A stretch of 40,450 nucleotides of DNA from Allorhizocola rhizosphaerae (GCF_003426775.1 NZ_QJUG01000062.1:1-40450), one strand, 5' to 3'; positions 16,042 through 25,979 are shown, counted from the first letter of the stretch. A program made the numbers and translations. The notes: generated from the letters alone by a model not told the origin.

Positions 16042-17238
16042 TCAGGGTTCGTCAAGGCGGGCCTGTTCGGACAGGATCGTCTCGTGCAGCGGGCGTTCGG
16101 GGCCGTGGAAGGCCTCGCCTCGGGCCTCGCCGTCCTCGCTGCCGCTGAAAACCCTTGCGCCCTCGCTGTCTTCGGGCATCTGGGTGGGCCGCGAACGGGT
16201 CCGCGAGCCGATTTCGAGCCGCGTGCGGGGCATCGCGTTGGGACGGTTTTCACGCACCCACGCGACCATGTGCTCACGCACGATGCAGCGCAGGTCCCAC
16301 AGTGACGGCGCGTCGCCCGCGCTGACCAGCCCCCGCAGCCGGATGCGGCCCTGGATCGCGTCGGTCACCTGTAGCACGCACACCCGCCCGTCCCACAGGT
16401 CGTTGGCCTCGACGAACCGCCGCAGCTCGTCGCGCAGCTCCGGCACGGGCGTGTCCCAGTCGACGTCCAGCTCGACCGTGCCGAGGAGCTCGGATCGAGT
16501 GCGGGTCCAGTTCTGGTACGGCCTCGAGGTGAAGTACGACGTGGGCAGGATCAGGCGCCGGTCGTCCCAGATGTGCAGCACGACGTGGGTGAGCGTGATC
16601 TCCTCGATCCGCGCCCACTCGTTTTCCACCACCACCACATCGTCGATGCGGATCGCGTCGCTGAAGGCCAGCTGCAGTCCGGCGATGACGTTGCCCAGTA
16701 CGCTCTGCGCCGCCAGCGCGGTGACGATGCCGATGATGCCCGCCGACGCGAGCAGGCTCGTCCCGATGGCCCTGACCTGGGGGAAGGTCATCAGGATCAG
16801 TCCAAGTGCGACGATCACGACCGCCGCGATGGTGACCCGGCGCAGCATCTCGATCTGCGTGCGGATCCGCCTGGCCTCCCGGTTGTCGGGCACGTCGATG
16901 CGGAACCGGGCCTCGGCCACGTCTTCGAGCGCGAGCAGCGCGGTGGCCAGCAGCCAGGCGCCCGCCACAATGACCGCGATGCCCATCACGTGCAGCACGC
17001 CGTGGCGGACGTCGAATCTGGCGGGCGAGACCTGCAGCGCGGTACGGGCCGCGAGCAGCACGCAGAACACCTGAAACGCGCGGTGCGCGTGCGAGGTGAG
17101 CTCGGCCAGCAGCATGTATCGGCGGCCGAGGCGCACCAGCGTGCGGTGGACGAGCTCCACCGCGACGACTGCCAGCAGGGCCGCGCCCACGACGGCGAGC
17201 AGGGTCTTGGGTACCGGATCCACGGCCTTTGTTTTCAC
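16042..17238 (-). CDS. MscS-family mechanosensitive channel
   Basis: A 398-residue membrane protein. Hydrophobic segments lie near residues 11-30, 52-68, 82-104, 134-154 and 158-190. The last is the pore helix (SLLASAGIIGIVTALAAQ, then SVLGNVIAGLQLAFSD) with the Ala/Gly pattern typical of MscS. The cytoplasmic beta domain follows (RIDDVVVVENEWARIEEITL, then DDRRLILPTSYF). The C-terminal tail from about 345 is hydrophilic and rich in Glu, Ser and Arg and has no counterpart in the family core. The channel should release solutes under low osmotic pressure. The start is GTG; the intergenic region is shared with the divergent regulator gene, whose operator may also affect this promoter. Confidence 0.92.
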   Translation of the reverse strand: MKTKAVDPVPKTLLAVVGAALLAVVAVELVHRTLVRLGRRYMLLAELTSHAHRAFQVFCVLLAARTALQVSPARFDVRHGVLHVMGIAVIVAGAWLLATALLALEDVAEARFRIDVPDNREARRIRTQIEMLRRVTIAAVVIVALGLILMTFPQVRAIGTSLLASAGIIGIVTALAAQSVLGNVIAGLQLAFSDAIRIDDVVVVENEWARIEEITLTHVVLHIWDDRRLILPTSYFTSRPYQNWTRTRSELLGTVELDVDWDTPVPELRDELRRFVEANDLWDGRVCVLQVTDAIQGRIRLRGLVSAGDAPSLWDLRCIVREHMVAWVRENRPNAMPRTRLEIGSRTRSRPTQMPEDSEGARVFSGSEDGEARGEAFHGPERPLHETILSEQARLDEP

Positions 17239-17263
17239 CTACGCGACCTTGATTAAACGCCAT

Positions 17264-17283
17264 TTGACAAATTCATTTTTCAA
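17264..17283. promoter_or_regulatory. Palindromic operator overlapping a -35 element (regulator/SRPBCC operon)
   Basis: Half-sites TTGACAAAT and ATTTTTCAA form an imperfect inverted repeat (core TTGA...TCAA) in an AT-rich island. The left end is TTGACA, a perfect -35 hexamer for the plus-strand operon; CACGCT, 18 bases further, would put the transcription start close to the ATG at 17300. The site also lies about 25 bases upstream of the divergent channel gene. The regulator encoded next to it is the natural candidate to bind here. Confidence 0.6.
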
Positions 17284-17299
17284 GTGGCACGCTGTTGAC

Positions 17300-17878
17300 A
17301 TGCCAGCCGGGATCGATGTCGTCAGCGAGCACGACCGCCTGCGCGGCGCGCTCGGCCAACTGCGCCGGCGCATCCTGGCCGGTTTGCACGAGCCCGGCTC
17401 GGCCACCACGCTGGCCGCCGAGCTCGGCGAGACCCGCCAGCGGGTCAACTACCACCTGCGCGAGCTGGAGAAGGCGGGCCTGGTCGAGGTGGTCGAGCTG
17501 CGCCAGCGCCGCGGCCGCACCGAGCGGCTCATGCGCGCGACCGCCCGCACGGTGGTCGTGGCCCCGGCCGTGGTCGGCGACCTGGCGGCCGAGACCCAGG
17601 ACCGGTTCGCCGCCGACGCCCTGCTCGCCGTGTCCGCGCGCATGCTGCGCGACGTGGCCGCGATGCGCGAGCGGGCCGGGGCCGCCAACAAACGGCTGAT
17701 CACCTTCACGCTCGAGGCCGACGTGGGGTTCGAGCGCCCCGCCGACATCGAGCGGTTCGCCACCCGGCTGGGTGAGGCGCTAGCCGAACTGGCCGCCGAG
17801 TTCGACTCGCCTGCCGCGCGGCGCCGCTACCGGATTGTCGCCGGCGGGCACCCGACCATGCCAAGCGAAAGCGAGTGA
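17300..17878 (+). CDS. Winged-helix (ArsR-like) transcriptional regulator
   Basis: A 192-residue regulator. The N-terminal winged helix (about 10-70) reads ALGQLRRRILAGLHEPGS, then LAAELGETRQRVNYHLRELE and KAGLVEVVELRQRRGRTE, the ArsR-like pattern for DNA binding. The C-terminal part is helical, with no metal-binding cysteines, so it does not look like a metal sensor. The ATG lies directly behind a palindromic operator, suggesting autoregulation. The SRPBCC gene follows after 4 bases; this pairing is widespread in actinobacteria, with the partner thought to bind a small hydrophobic ligand. Confidence 0.9.
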   Translation: MPAGIDVVSEHDRLRGALGQLRRRILAGLHEPGSATTLAAELGETRQRVNYHLRELEKAGLVEVVELRQRRGRTERLMRATARTVVVAPAVVGDLAAETQDRFAADALLAVSARMLRDVAAMRERAGAANKRLITFTLEADVGFERPADIERFATRLGEALAELAAEFDSPAARRRYRIVAGGHPTMPSESE

Positions 17879-17882
17879 CGCG

Positions 17883-18539
17883 ATGGAAGCGAAGCTGAAG
17901 CCGTTCCGTGTGGAGACCACGATCGACGCGCCGCGTGAGGTGGTGTGGCGTGCGCTGACCACACCGAGCGTCATCCGTGAGTGGTTCGGCTGGGATGACG
18001 AGGGGCTGGAGGGCGAGATCCGGTACATCTTCGTCGACCACGCCAAGCACCTGCCGCCCGACCGCATCACCCTCGCCCTCGGCCAGGAGCTCCAGCTGGA
18101 GGCCGACGGTCCACACCGGACGGTGGTGCGCGCCGTGCTGCCCGGCTCGCTGGACGAGGCGGACTGGGAGGACATCTTCGATGCCATCGAGGAGGGCTGG
18201 CGCACGTTCTTCGAGCAGCTGCGGTTCATGGTGGCGCACAGCGGCTCCGGCCGCCACACCCTCCGCCTCGGCGGCAAGGCGAAGCCCTCCGTGGCCACCG
18301 ATCTGGCCCGGTCCATTGGCGGGCACGAGGTCTGGCATCGCAGCCGTTACCAGCTCATGTTCGCCACGCCCGATGGCCGGCTCGTCGGGCTGATGGCCGA
18401 GTCGCCTTTGGACGATGACGCCGAGGGCCCGATCAGCCTGCAGGTCACCGCCTACGGGCCGGACGGCGATGACAACGGGCACGCCGAGCTGCGCGACCGG
18501 TGGGCCGCGCTGGTGAAAGACCCGGAGTTCACGCCATAG
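17883..18539 (+). CDS. SRPBCC-domain (AHSA1-like) protein
   Basis: A 218-residue protein with a START-like SRPBCC fold in the first 125 residues: FRVETTIDAPREVVWRALTT, then IREWFGWDD and later DWEDIFDAIEEGWRTFFEQL, the closing helix of the family. Such domains bind lipids or other hydrophobic molecules in a deep cavity. Residues from about 130 form an additional C-terminal part (HTLRLGGKAKPS, HEVWHRSRYQLMFATPDGRL), so it is longer than the 140-160-residue single-domain members. It is cotranscribed with the winged-helix regulator and ends in an 11-base overlap with the convergent esterase gene. Confidence 0.88.
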   Translation: MEAKLKPFRVETTIDAPREVVWRALTTPSVIREWFGWDDEGLEGEIRYIFVDHAKHLPPDRITLALGQELQLEADGPHRTVVRAVLPGSLDEADWEDIFDAIEEGWRTFFEQLRFMVAHSGSGRHTLRLGGKAKPSVATDLARSIGGHEVWHRSRYQLMFATPDGRLVGLMAESPLDDDAEGPISLQVTAYGPDGDDNGHAELRDRWAALVKDPEFTP

Positions 18540-19491
18540 CCGACGCCAGGAAGCGAAGTTGATCGGCGATCTGGTGGGTCTGCCCGCCCTCGTGCCCGTT
18601 GTAGTGCCACACGTTCATGCGCTTCGGCCCGGCGTAGTGGTTGTACGCGGCGTACACGGTGGACGGTGGGCAGACCGGGTCCATGAGCCCAACCGAAAAC
18701 AGTGCGGTCGCCGACGCCCGTGCCGCGAAGTTCACGCCGTCCACATAGGACAGCGTGTGCAGCACCTTCGCCGTGTCGTGGCGCTGGATCGCACAATAGG
18801 ACACCAGCTCCGGGTACGGGCCGTCGGTCGCGATGTCGATGGCCCGCCGCCAGTGGCACAGGAACGGCACATCGATCAGCGCGGCCTTGACGTGCGGGCT
18901 GAGCCCGGCGGCGGCCAGCGCGAGCCCGCCGCCCTGACTCCCGCCCGAGACGGCGATCCGCGACGGGTCCACGCCCGGAGCCGCGCGCAACGCATCCACC
19001 GCCCTCACCGCGTCCGTGATCAGGCGCCGGTAGTAGTAGGTCGACGGGTCGCGCACTCCGCGCGTCATGAAGCCGGGATATTGCGGGTCGAGCGGACCGG
19101 CCGAGGCGTCGGGAGTGTCGCCCGGCACCCACATCGCTCCCTGGCCCCGATTGTCCATCACCAGGTTGGCATATCCGGCGGCGCTCGGCACCAGCCAGTC
19201 GTGCGGCAGGCCGCGACCGCCCGCATAGCCGATGTAGGTCACGACGCCGGGCAGTGGATCGTCCACATTGCGCGGACGGATCAGCCAGCCCCGGATCGGA
19301 TCGCCTCCGAAGCCCGGGAACGTCACGTCCCAGACGTCCACAGTGGACAAGCCGCTGTCGTAGGGCTCGAAGACGGGCTTTTCGGGTGTGCCGCTGAGCG
19401 TTTCGGCCCAGAACGCGTCGAAGTCGTCCGGCTCGTCGCGCTCCGGGCGGTACACCTCAAGTTCCGTCAAGGGAAAATCAAACAATGCCAT
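18529..19491 (-). CDS. Acetyl xylan esterase / cephalosporin-C deacetylase family
   Basis: A 320-residue cytoplasmic alpha/beta hydrolase of the AXE1 family, which removes acetyl groups from sugars. The nucleophile is Ser185 in SGGSQGGG, with Asp271 in GLMDPVCPP and His300 in NGHEGG, and RGQG lies before the nucleophile, all as in this family; the length is typical. No signal peptide is present, so it would act on imported acetylated oligosaccharides. The ATG overlaps the SMP-30-like gene by 14 bases, making it the last gene of the eleven-gene sugar operon. Confidence 0.93.
   Translation of the reverse strand: MALFDFPLTELEVYRPERDEPDDFDAFWAETLSGTPEKPVFEPYDSGLSTVDVWDVTFPGFGGDPIRGWLIRPRNVDDPLPGVVTYIGYAGGRGLPHDWLVPSAAGYANLVMDNRGQGAMWVPGDTPDASAGPLDPQYPGFMTRGVRDPSTYYYRRLITDAVRAVDALRAAPGVDPSRIAVSGGSQGGGLALAAAGLSPHVKAALIDVPFLCHWRRAIDIATDGPYPELVSYCAIQRHDTAKVLHTLSYVDGVNFAARASATALFSVGLMDPVCPPSTVYAAYNHYAGPKRMNVWHYNGHEGGQTHQIADQLRFLASAMA
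19336..19348. repeat. Dispersed palindrome GTCCAC-N-GTGGAC, perfect copy
   Basis: A perfect copy inside the acetyl-esterase gene, encoding Ser-Thr-Val-Asp on the minus strand. Confidence 0.6.
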
Positions 19492-20275
19492 TTGTGGGTA
19501 CCAATGTGAGGTGCCATCGCCCGAGGTTCGCGGCGATGATCGTGGTTCCGGCGAAGGCGATGTTGGTGGGATGGCACAGGTCGTGCGCGGTCGGGTCGTG
19601 CGCGACGACCTCCACCGCGCCGCCCGCACCCACCCGCAGGATCTGGCTCGGTTCGTAGCAGGCGATGTAGAGCAGCCCGTCGGGCCCGAACGCGAGCCCG
19701 TCGGGCACCGTGCCCGGCAGGCGCACCACGAGCTCACGCTCCAACGTGGACAGGTGCACCCGGCTCACGCCGGGCAGGAACGATTCGGCGATGTAAAGCC
19801 ACTCGCCGTGCAGCGCGAGCCCGTTGGCGAAGGAGCTCGGTTCCGCGACGAACACGCCCCCGTTGCCGTTGGTGTCAAAGCGATACACCGACGGTCCCGG
19901 CACACCGGGCGGATAACTGTCCGAAATGTAGACCCACTCGCCCGAGCACGCGATCGAGTTCGGGTTGCGGAAACCCTCGGCGAAGGTGGAAAGCGCACCC
20001 GCCGCGATGTCGTAGCGGAAGACCGCGCGGTGGGCGATGTCGGCGGCGTAGACGCAGTCGCCCGACGGCGATACGGTCACGCCGAGCAGGAACCCGTCCG
20101 TGTCAGCGACGATCTCGGCGGACGAGCCGTCAGGCGCGATGCGATAGAGCTGACCCTGCTCGCCGCCACACCACACACTTCCGTCGCGCGGATGCACGGA
20201 CACGCCCTCGGGGTGGTCCAGGCGCGGGTTGCCCAGGAACCCGTCGTAGAAGACTTTCAATGGCGCTCCGCTCAT
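19478..20275 (-). CDS. SMP-30/gluconolactonase-like protein
   Basis: A 265-residue six-bladed beta-propeller of the SMP-30/gluconolaconase/LRE family. Typical blade phrases are HPEGVSVHPRDGSVWCGGEQ, LGVTVSPSGDCVYAADIAHR, RNPNSIACSGEWVYISDSY, FANGLALHGEWLYIAES, PDGLAFGPDGLLYIACYE and HPTNIAFAGTTI. The Glu, Asn and Asp residues in these phrases usually hold the catalytic divalent metal. Family members open sugar lactones to aldonic acids, which fits the neighbouring dehydrogenase and dehydratase. It starts by ATGA overlap with the SDR gene. There is no signal peptide, so the enzyme is cytoplasmic. Confidence 0.9.
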   Translation of the reverse strand: MSGAPLKVFYDGFLGNPRLDHPEGVSVHPRDGSVWCGGEQGQLYRIAPDGSSAEIVADTDGFLLGVTVSPSGDCVYAADIAHRAVFRYDIAAGALSTFAEGFRNPNSIACSGEWVYISDSYPPGVPGPSVYRFDTNGNGGVFVAEPSSFANGLALHGEWLYIAESFLPGVSRVHLSTLERELVVRLPGTVPDGLAFGPDGLLYIACYEPSQILRVGAGGAVEVVAHDPTAHDLCHPTNIAFAGTTIIAANLGRWHLTLVPTNGIV

Positions 20276-21030
20276 GGCAGCGCCGCCGGATTCACCGCGA
20301 GCAGGCCGCCGTCGACCCGATATTCAGCGCCGGTCACGAACGAGGCCCGGTCGCCGGCCAGAAACGCGACCACCTCGGCCACCTCGGCCGGCGTGGCGAC
20401 CCGGCCCAGTGGATGGGTCCTCCCCCACTTGGCCACCGTCTCGTCCACAGTGGACTCGCCTTTGAACAGGTCGGCGGCCCACCGCAGCATGGGCGTGTCC
20501 ACCGAGCCGGGGCAGACCGCGTTGGCGCGGATGCCGTCGCCCGCGAAGTCGACCGCGATGGACTTCACCAGCGCGTTGATGCCCGCCTTGCTGGCCGTGT
20601 AGGCCGCGACCCGCTGCTGCGTGGCGAAAGCCTGCACGGACGACACGGCCACGATCGAGCCGCCGCCGCGCTTTTTCAAAGCGGGAATCGCCGCCTGGCA
20701 AGCGGTGTAGACGCCCGTGAGGTTGACCGCGAGCACCTCGTCCCACAGCTCGCGCGGCGTGTCCACGACCGTGCCGTAGCGCTGGATGCCCGCGCTGGTG
20801 ACGAGGATGTCGACCCCGCCGAACTCGGACACCGCGCGCTCGACCAACCCGTGCATGTCGGCCTCGGAGCGCACGTCGGCGACGACCCCTAGGACGTTGT
20901 CCGCCTGCATCGTGGTCTCGTGTCCACAGTAGACAACCGCCGCGCCGTTGCGCGCCAGGTGTTCCACCACGGCCGCGCCGATGCCGAGCGAGCCGCCCGT
21001 GACGACCGCGACCTTGCCTTCGAACTCCAT
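20272..21030 (-). CDS. SDR-family NAD(P)-dependent oxidoreductase, probable sugar 1-dehydrogenase
   Basis: A 252-residue classical SDR: TGGSLGIG at residues 11-18, Asn103 in VNLTG, and the catalytic Ser131, Tyr144 and Lys148 (YTASK). ATG at 21030 is chosen over a GTG one codon earlier because AGGAGG stands 4 bases before it; it overlaps the upstream stop as TGATG. In the operon it stands between a mutarotase-like and a lactonase-like gene, so oxidation of a sugar at C1 to its lactone is a sensible guess; several such dehydrogenases (for L-fucose, L-rhamnose, galactose) are SDRs. Substrate and cofactor are not proven. Confidence 0.92.
   Translation of the reverse strand: MEFEGKVAVVTGGSLGIGAAVVEHLARNGAAVVYCGHETTMQADNVLGVVADVRSEADMHGLVERAVSEFGGVDILVTSAGIQRYGTVVDTPRELWDEVLAVNLTGVYTACQAAIPALKKRGGGSIVAVSSVQAFATQQRVAAYTASKAGINALVKSIAVDFAGDGIRANAVCPGSVDTPMLRWAADLFKGESTVDETVAKWGRTHPLGRVATPAEVAEVVAFLAGDRASFVTGAEYRVDGGLLAVNPAALP
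20443..20455. repeat. Dispersed palindrome GTCCAC-N-GTGGAC, perfect copy
   Basis: A perfect copy inside the SDR gene, again encoding Ser-Thr-Val-Asp. A second, imperfect copy lies in the same gene at 20922-20934. Confidence 0.6.
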
Positions 21031-21884
21031 CACCCCTCCTCAACGAGCGAAGCGGTCAGCCAGAAGGTCTTCGTCTCACCCGGGCCGATGCGCAAGGCCG
21101 ACCCGTTGGCCACGGCCTCCGGCAGCCCGTTGGTCGGGTAGCTCGAGAACGGCTCCAGCCCGAGCACGTGGGCCATGCCCCACCACGGGTAGTCGATGGT
21201 CGCGCCGCATTCCTGCCACACCCACAGGTACGGCATCGTCTGCGCGTCCCACTCGACGCGCATGCCGCTGCCCGTCTGGTCGACGACCTCGTACCAACTG
21301 GCGCCTTTGACATAGCAGATGTCGCTGGGATCGCCGGGTGCCGGGACGGCCGACAGATCCGTGGTGCGCCTTCGCCCACGCGGGTCGATGGCTTCAGCGT
21401 GCGGGATGACGGTCACGCCTTCCGGGAGCCGCACCCGGCAACCGACGCGCAGGAACGGACGGCCGAACGTGAGGTGATGGCCCCACATAGCCTCGACCTG
21501 CACGGGCGCGTCGTTGGTCAGCGTCTCCGTGATGTGCAGCGAACCTCCGTCGAGGCGCAGCTTCTTCGTGACACGCAACGGGTAACGCGGTGTGGCAACG
21601 GTGAAGGTGCTGTCACCCAGCGACTCCCACGGGATGGTCGCGACCGAGCCGTGCTGGTCGAACGCGGCGCCACGATAGACCGACGGCACGCCCCCGTTGG
21701 GCAGGACCTCCTGCCAGCCACCCGGATAGGTGTCAAGAAACGTGCCGTCGCGCCGGGGTGTGCCGGGGGCCCGCCAGGCCAGGTCGAGCTCGCGCCGCTT
21801 GTCGTAGAACGAGACCACGTCGGTCCCCTTGTCGGGCAGGAGTTCCACGCGCAGGCGCTCGTTTTCAAGCACGTGCGTCCTCAT
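21030..21884 (-). CDS. Aldose-1-epimerase-like (galactose mutarotase superfamily) protein
   Basis: A 284-residue beta-sandwich protein resembling the aldose 1-epimerase superfamily, probably its DUF4432-like branch. Visible features are [20 protein letters not shown] at the N-terminus, [26 protein letters not shown] with the conserved His pair, and the glycan-binding-like [16 protein letters not shown] followed by [15 protein letters not shown]. Mutarotases interconvert sugar anomers; in this operon that would supply the anomer used by the dehydrogenase. The start at 21884 is chosen because it makes an ATGA overlap with the dehydratase stop; an ATG four codons upstream is possible. Confidence 0.85.
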   Translation of the reverse strand: MRTHVLENERLRVELLPDKGTDVVSFYDKRRELDLAWRAPGTPRRDGTFLDTYPGGWQEVLPNGGVPSVYRGAAFDQHGSVATIPWESLGDSTFTVATPRYPLRVTKKLRLDGGSLHITETLTNDAPVQVEAMWGHHLTFGRPFLRVGCRVRLPEGVTVIPHAEAIDPRGRRRTTDLSAVPAPGDPSDICYVKGASWYEVVDQTGSGMRVEWDAQTMPYLWVWQECGATIDYPWWGMAHVLGLEPFSSYPTNGLPEAVANGSALRIGPGETKTFWLTASLVEEG

Positions 21885-23092
21885 GGCTGCGCCCATCTGT
21901 CGTTCGGGATCAGCGGGTACCAGCCGGGCCTGCCGGGATCGCGGTCGTAGGGGTAGCTTCCGAGTTCCTTGTACAGCTCCGAGTAGCGGGCAAGCCGATC
22001 GCGGTCGAGTGTGACCCCGAGGCCCGGCCCTTCGGGCACGGCGATCGCACCGTCCACGTAGGACAGCTTGCCCCCGGCGATCACGTCATCGGTGAGATGG
22101 TGATAGTGCGCGTCCGCCGCGTAGGACAGGTTGGGCAGCACCGCGCCCAGGTGCAGCATCGTGGCCAGCTGGATGCCCAGCTCACCCGACGAGTGCACGG
22201 CCACGCCCACCTGGAACGTCTCGCACACCGCGGCCGCCTTCACGCACGGCCGGATGCCGCCCCAGAAGGTCGTGTCCAGCAGGACCACGTCCACGGCCGG
22301 GTCGCGCACGTTCGTCGCCAACTGTTCGAAGTTGACGACCACGGTGTTGGTCGCGAGCGGGATGCCGATGTCACGCAGCTGCCGCAGACCGTTGAGCCCC
22401 CAGGTCGGGTCTTCGAGGTAGTCGTTGGGCAGGCTCGTGATGGCTTGCGCGAAGTGGCGGGCCTCGCCGACCGACAGCGCCGCATTCGGGTCGTAGCGCA
22501 GCCGATCGCCTGGCATGGCTTCGGCGAGAGCCCGATAACAGTCAAGCTCGTAGGCGGGCGGGAAGACCCCGCCCTTGAGCTTGTGCACGGTGAAGCCGTG
22601 CTGTGCCTTGAGCTCGAGCGCGTGCGCCGCGAGTTGGTCGGGTGTGCGGACCTCGCCGTGGCCGGTGGACTCGTTGGGGTACCGGAAGAAAAGATAGGAA
22701 GCGAACGGGACCGCGTCGCGCAGCCTGCCACCGAGCAGGTCATGGACGGGCACGCCGAGGTGCTGGCCGATGATGTCGAGGCAGGCGAACTCGAGCGCGG
22801 CATGCAGCTGGGTGCGGTTGTTGTACAGGCTCGCGGTCGGGTTGGTGATGGCGAAGCGCATGGCTTCGAGCTGGAACGGGTCGTGGCCGCGAAGATAGGG
22901 CAACAGCCCGCGCACGGCCGCCTCGGCGCTCTCACCGCCCCCGCCGAGCTCGCCGAGGCCGATCAGCCCGTTGTCGGTCTCGACCTCGACGATCGTGCGC
23001 ACGAACCTCCCCCAGTGCGCGCCGTTGGAGTGGCGCAGCGGCGCCTCCAGCGGCACGGTCACCGTCGTGGCCCGGATATCGACGATCTTCAC
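21881..23092 (-). CDS. Glucarate-dehydratase-like enolase-superfamily enzyme
   Basis: A 403-residue member of the mandelate racemase/glucarate dehydratase group. The capping domain fills residues 1-130. The barrel carries the base pair Lys171-x-Lys173 (HKLKGG), metal-site residues Asp201 and Asn203 (YDPNAALS), Glu227 (EDP), Asn249 (ATNT), Asp273 and His300 ([11 protein letters not shown]). The stretch [20 protein letters not shown] near the end is typical of the glucarate dehydratase subgroup. Such enzymes remove water from acid sugars to give 2-keto-3-deoxy sugar acids. Which acid is used here cannot be told. The GTG start overlaps the mannosidase stop as GTGA. Confidence 0.92.
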   Translation of the reverse strand: MKIVDIRATTVTVPLEAPLRHSNGAHWGRFVRTIVEVETDNGLIGLGELGGGGESAEAAVRGLLPYLRGHDPFQLEAMRFAITNPTASLYNNRTQLHAALEFACLDIIGQHLGVPVHDLLGGRLRDAVPFASYLFFRYPNESTGHGEVRTPDQLAAHALELKAQHGFTVHKLKGGVFPPAYELDCYRALAEAMPGDRLRYDPNAALSVGEARHFAQAITSLPNDYLEDPTWGLNGLRQLRDIGIPLATNTVVVNFEQLATNVRDPAVDVVLLDTTFWGGIRPCVKAAAVCETFQVGVAVHSSGELGIQLATMLHLGAVLPNLSYAADAHYHHLTDDVIAGGKLSYVDGAIAVPEGPGLGVTLDRDRLARYSELYKELGSYPYDRDPGRPGWYPLIPNDRWAQP

Positions 23093-25968
23093 AGGTCGAC
23101 CACCAGTGCTGTCAGGCCGGTTCCGGGGACCGGCACGGCATCGAGGTCCACGGGTTGCAGGTCGCGTTCGAGGCTCGTGCCGAGATACGCCGCGCGCACC
23201 GGATACGGCAGGCGGACCTGTGTGGTGACCGGCTCGGTACAGCGCAGATACACGACCAGGTCGTGTCCGCGCCGGGACCGCCCGATCGACGAGATCTCCA
23301 CCCGGGGGTCGTTTACTTGAGCAAAGTAAAGCTCCTCGGGTGTGCGGTCGCGCCCGGTCAGCGGGATCGCCAGGAACGGGTCGGTGAGACCGGCCGCTGC
23401 CGTCGGCCCGTCCTCGGCGATCGCGTAGCGGAACGTGGTCTCGCCCTGCTGCTGCGCCGGGAAGTTGGTGTCCCAGATGTTGTTCAGCGCCCACGAGTAG
23501 ACCGTGCCGGGCTCGGCGGGCGACGGTTTGACCGTGGGCGGGAACGGCGAGTAGGGCAGGTAGAGCTCGCCGAACATGACGAGTGGCGCTTCCAGCGTGG
23601 CCCAACCGGCACCGTCCGCAAAGGACACCCAGTGCCGGATCGGGGTCATGTGGCTCGCGGCGCCCGGCACGATCGGGGCATTCGGGCCGCCGACGCCACC
23701 GGTCAGCTCCCACGCGGTGGGCGCGCCCGCGGCGAACGGGAAGGCGAAGAACACGCTCTCCTTGACCGGCGCGCCCTGCTTGAGGATGCGGTTGGTGATG
23801 TCGACGCGCGGCACGTCGGTGGGCAGGAAGATGGTGGTGCGCAGCCAGTCCACGCCGTCGCCGTCGAGCTGCACCTCAAGCGTCTGCCCGGCGGCCGTCC
23901 GGGTTGCGCGCACAATGGAGGCGCGCCGGCCGAGCGACCGTCCAGACAGGAGGGACAGGTGGTGCGTGCCGCTCGCCTCGATGTGGCCGGACAGATGGTT
24001 CACGTGGCCGGTCGTGGAGTAGCGGTCGTAGACATACTGGTTCATGCCCGCGTACGCGTCCACATTGACCAGTTCGCGGCCGGTGCGCTTGTCGAAAATG
24101 GACGCGATGACGCCGGACTTCAGATCGAACTCGACCCGGTAGAACTCGTTTTCCAGCTCCGTGGCGAGCTCGCCAGGCGCCGTCGGCCCGTCGCCACGCA
24201 CCACGTCGACGCGGACCGCGCCTACGCTGGGCACGTCGGCGACCGTGAACGTGATCCGGCGCCCGTGCGGCCGGGTCGCCCAGTCCTCGATCTCCTCGTG
24301 GTGCGGGATCACCCGGCCGGTCCGAGAGTCCACGAGCGACAGTCCCCTGCCGAGCGCAACGGTGCTCGACGGCAGAAAGGCCGACACAGTGTCGCTTCTG
24401 GACAGACCCGGATTGAAGACGAGGTACGAAGCCAGCGCCCCGTTGCCCGGGGCGAAGCGCGCACCGAGCCGCCGAGCGCCCGCGTGCCGCAGATCCTCCG
24501 CGTCATCGAACGCCGAATAGGCCAACTCGGACTTGCGCGCCCACTGCAGCCCGCCCGAGTCAAACCCGTCCTCGTGGTCATGCCACGGGTTGGCCGCGCC
24601 CCACGTGTGCTCGTCGAACAACCCGAGCTTGTCATACACCGCGTCGGCGTCGAGGTGGCTGTCGGCCAGCGTGTGCAGGGTCTCGGCGTGCCGGATGGCG
24701 TGCTGCGCCCGCCGCGCGTAGCCCAGCGGCCGCGCACCCGACCCGAGCCCGTCTGCCCACCAGTCGGTCCAGTCACCCTCGTGCTCCGGGATCCGGTCTC
24801 CAATCCGTGCCACGGCATCCTCGAAGAACGCCGTGTTCGTCGCCATCTTCAGCTTGGGCCAGTCGTAGGTCGCGTTCCACTCCCGCACCACGCTCGGCGG
24901 CACGATCGACGGGGTCGCGTTGTCGGCGTGCCCGCCCTGCACACGCAGGTGCAAAATGTCGTGCGGATATCCGGGCCGGTCCACGCTGTCCAGCCCCGAC
25001 CATCCAAAGGCTTCTTTCTGGTACGGCACCGGCCGGTTCGCGAGCGCGTCGAGATAACCGGGCAGGAGCTCCTGCGTGAGCGCGAAACTCTCGTTGAGCC
25101 CGACGACGTTGCCCTCCATGTAGGCCATGCCGTGCGGCGTGTCCGTGAACCACACCATCACCCGGTTGCCCGATGGCGACCGCCACCAGAACGGGCGCCC
25201 CAGCTCCAGCCCGCCGTGCAGGAACGGCACCGACCGCCCGGCCCAGTTGTGCGCGGCGGACAGATATTTCACGCCGCCGGAGGCAAGCGCATCGACGAAC
25301 CCGGCCACCGCACCCGGCACGTCGGTGTGCATGGCACTCGTGATGGGAATGCCATACTCCGTGCGCAGGTCGTCGGTGAATCGCAGCAGCCGGTGCAGTT
25401 CCTCCACCGAGCACGCCTCGGTGTGCAGCTGGTACGGCATGGCCGTGACCTCGATCCGCCCCTGCTTGGCCAGCTGCACGAAGCGGTCGACGACCGATGA
25501 GGCGCGAGCCCCCAGCCACGTCCGCACGGGCAGGGCCGACTCCACGTTCCACCGGAAGCGCGCGTCATCGGGCCAGTCGTCGGTCGCGGTGGCCAGCTCC
25601 AGCGCGGAGTCCAGGTATTCCAGGTGATTGCGGAGCACGACCCCCTGACGATCCGTGTAGCCGATGTCCAAATGCGAGTGATGCACCACGTACACGGTCC
25701 ACTTCCGCTGCGGCGTCACCTCGATTTCGAGGTTGCCCTCATCGAGCGTGAGGGTCACCCGCGTCGGCGCGGAAACCTCGGGCACCCAGTGGTCCATGCC
25801 GTTGACCCGCACCGCCTGCTTGCCGTCGCGAAACAGCGGCAGCACCTGGGCGTGCACCTCGACGCCACGGTCGGTGCGCAGCGGCGGCAGGAACGTCGGG
25901 CGCAGCGTGGCCCGCATGTCGTCGTAGGTCGGTGAACCGAGGCTGGCCCGCAACAACCGGGTGGTCAT
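23089..25968 (-). CDS. GH38-family alpha-mannosidase
   Basis: A 959-residue glycoside hydrolase family 38 enzyme, of the usual length. The catalytic domain begins near residue 92 with [13 protein letters not shown]: the His-x-Asp motif (His99, Asp101) holds the zinc ion. Asp216 in [10 protein letters not shown] is at the nucleophile position, and [20 protein letters not shown] follows. The middle and C-terminal beta domains include [20 protein letters not shown]. There is no signal peptide, so it should act in the cytoplasm on imported mannosides. The ATG has AGGAG 8 bases upstream. GH38 members also include enzymes for other alpha-linked sugars, so mannose is likely but not proven. Confidence 0.93.
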   Translation of the reverse strand: MTTRLLRASLGSPTYDDMRATLRPTFLPPLRTDRGVEVHAQVLPLFRDGKQAVRVNGMDHWVPEVSAPTRVTLTLDEGNLEIEVTPQRKWTVYVVHHSHLDIGYTDRQGVVLRNHLEYLDSALELATATDDWPDDARFRWNVESALPVRTWLGARASSVVDRFVQLAKQGRIEVTAMPYQLHTEACSVEELHRLLRFTDDLRTEYGIPITSAMHTDVPGAVAGFVDALASGGVKYLSAAHNWAGRSVPFLHGGLELGRPFWWRSPSGNRVMVWFTDTPHGMAYMEGNVVGLNESFALTQELLPGYLDALANRPVPYQKEAFGWSGLDSVDRPGYPHDILHLRVQGGHADNATPSIVPPSVVREWNATYDWPKLKMATNTAFFEDAVARIGDRIPEHEGDWTDWWADGLGSGARPLGYARRAQHAIRHAETLHTLADSHLDADAVYDKLGLFDEHTWGAANPWHDHEDGFDSGGLQWARKSELAYSAFDDAEDLRHAGARRLGARFAPGNGALASYLVFNPGLSRSDTVSAFLPSSTVALGRGLSLVDSRTGRVIPHHEEIEDWATRPHGRRITFTVADVPSVGAVRVDVVRGDGPTAPGELATELENEFYRVEFDLKSGVIASIFDKRTGRELVNVDAYAGMNQYVYDRYSTTGHVNHLSGHIEASGTHHLSLLSGRSLGRRASIVRATRTAAGQTLEVQLDGDGVDWLRTTIFLPTDVPRVDITNRILKQGAPVKESVFFAFPFAAGAPTAWELTGGVGGPNAPIVPGAASHMTPIRHWVSFADGAGWATLEAPLVMFGELYLPYSPFPPTVKPSPAEPGTVYSWALNNIWDTNFPAQQQGETTFRYAIAEDGPTAAAGLTDPFLAIPLTGRDRTPEELYFAQVNDPRVEISSIGRSRRGHDLVVYLRCTEPVTTQVRLPYPVRAAYLGTSLERDLQPVDLDAVPVPGTGLTALVVDL

Positions 25969-25979
25969 GTCACAAACTC

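Noticed and set aside
23155-25500. Plus-strand reading frame of 781 codons opposite the GH38 gene
   Set aside because: Antisense shadow of the mannosidase with Arg/Val/His-biased composition and no motif.
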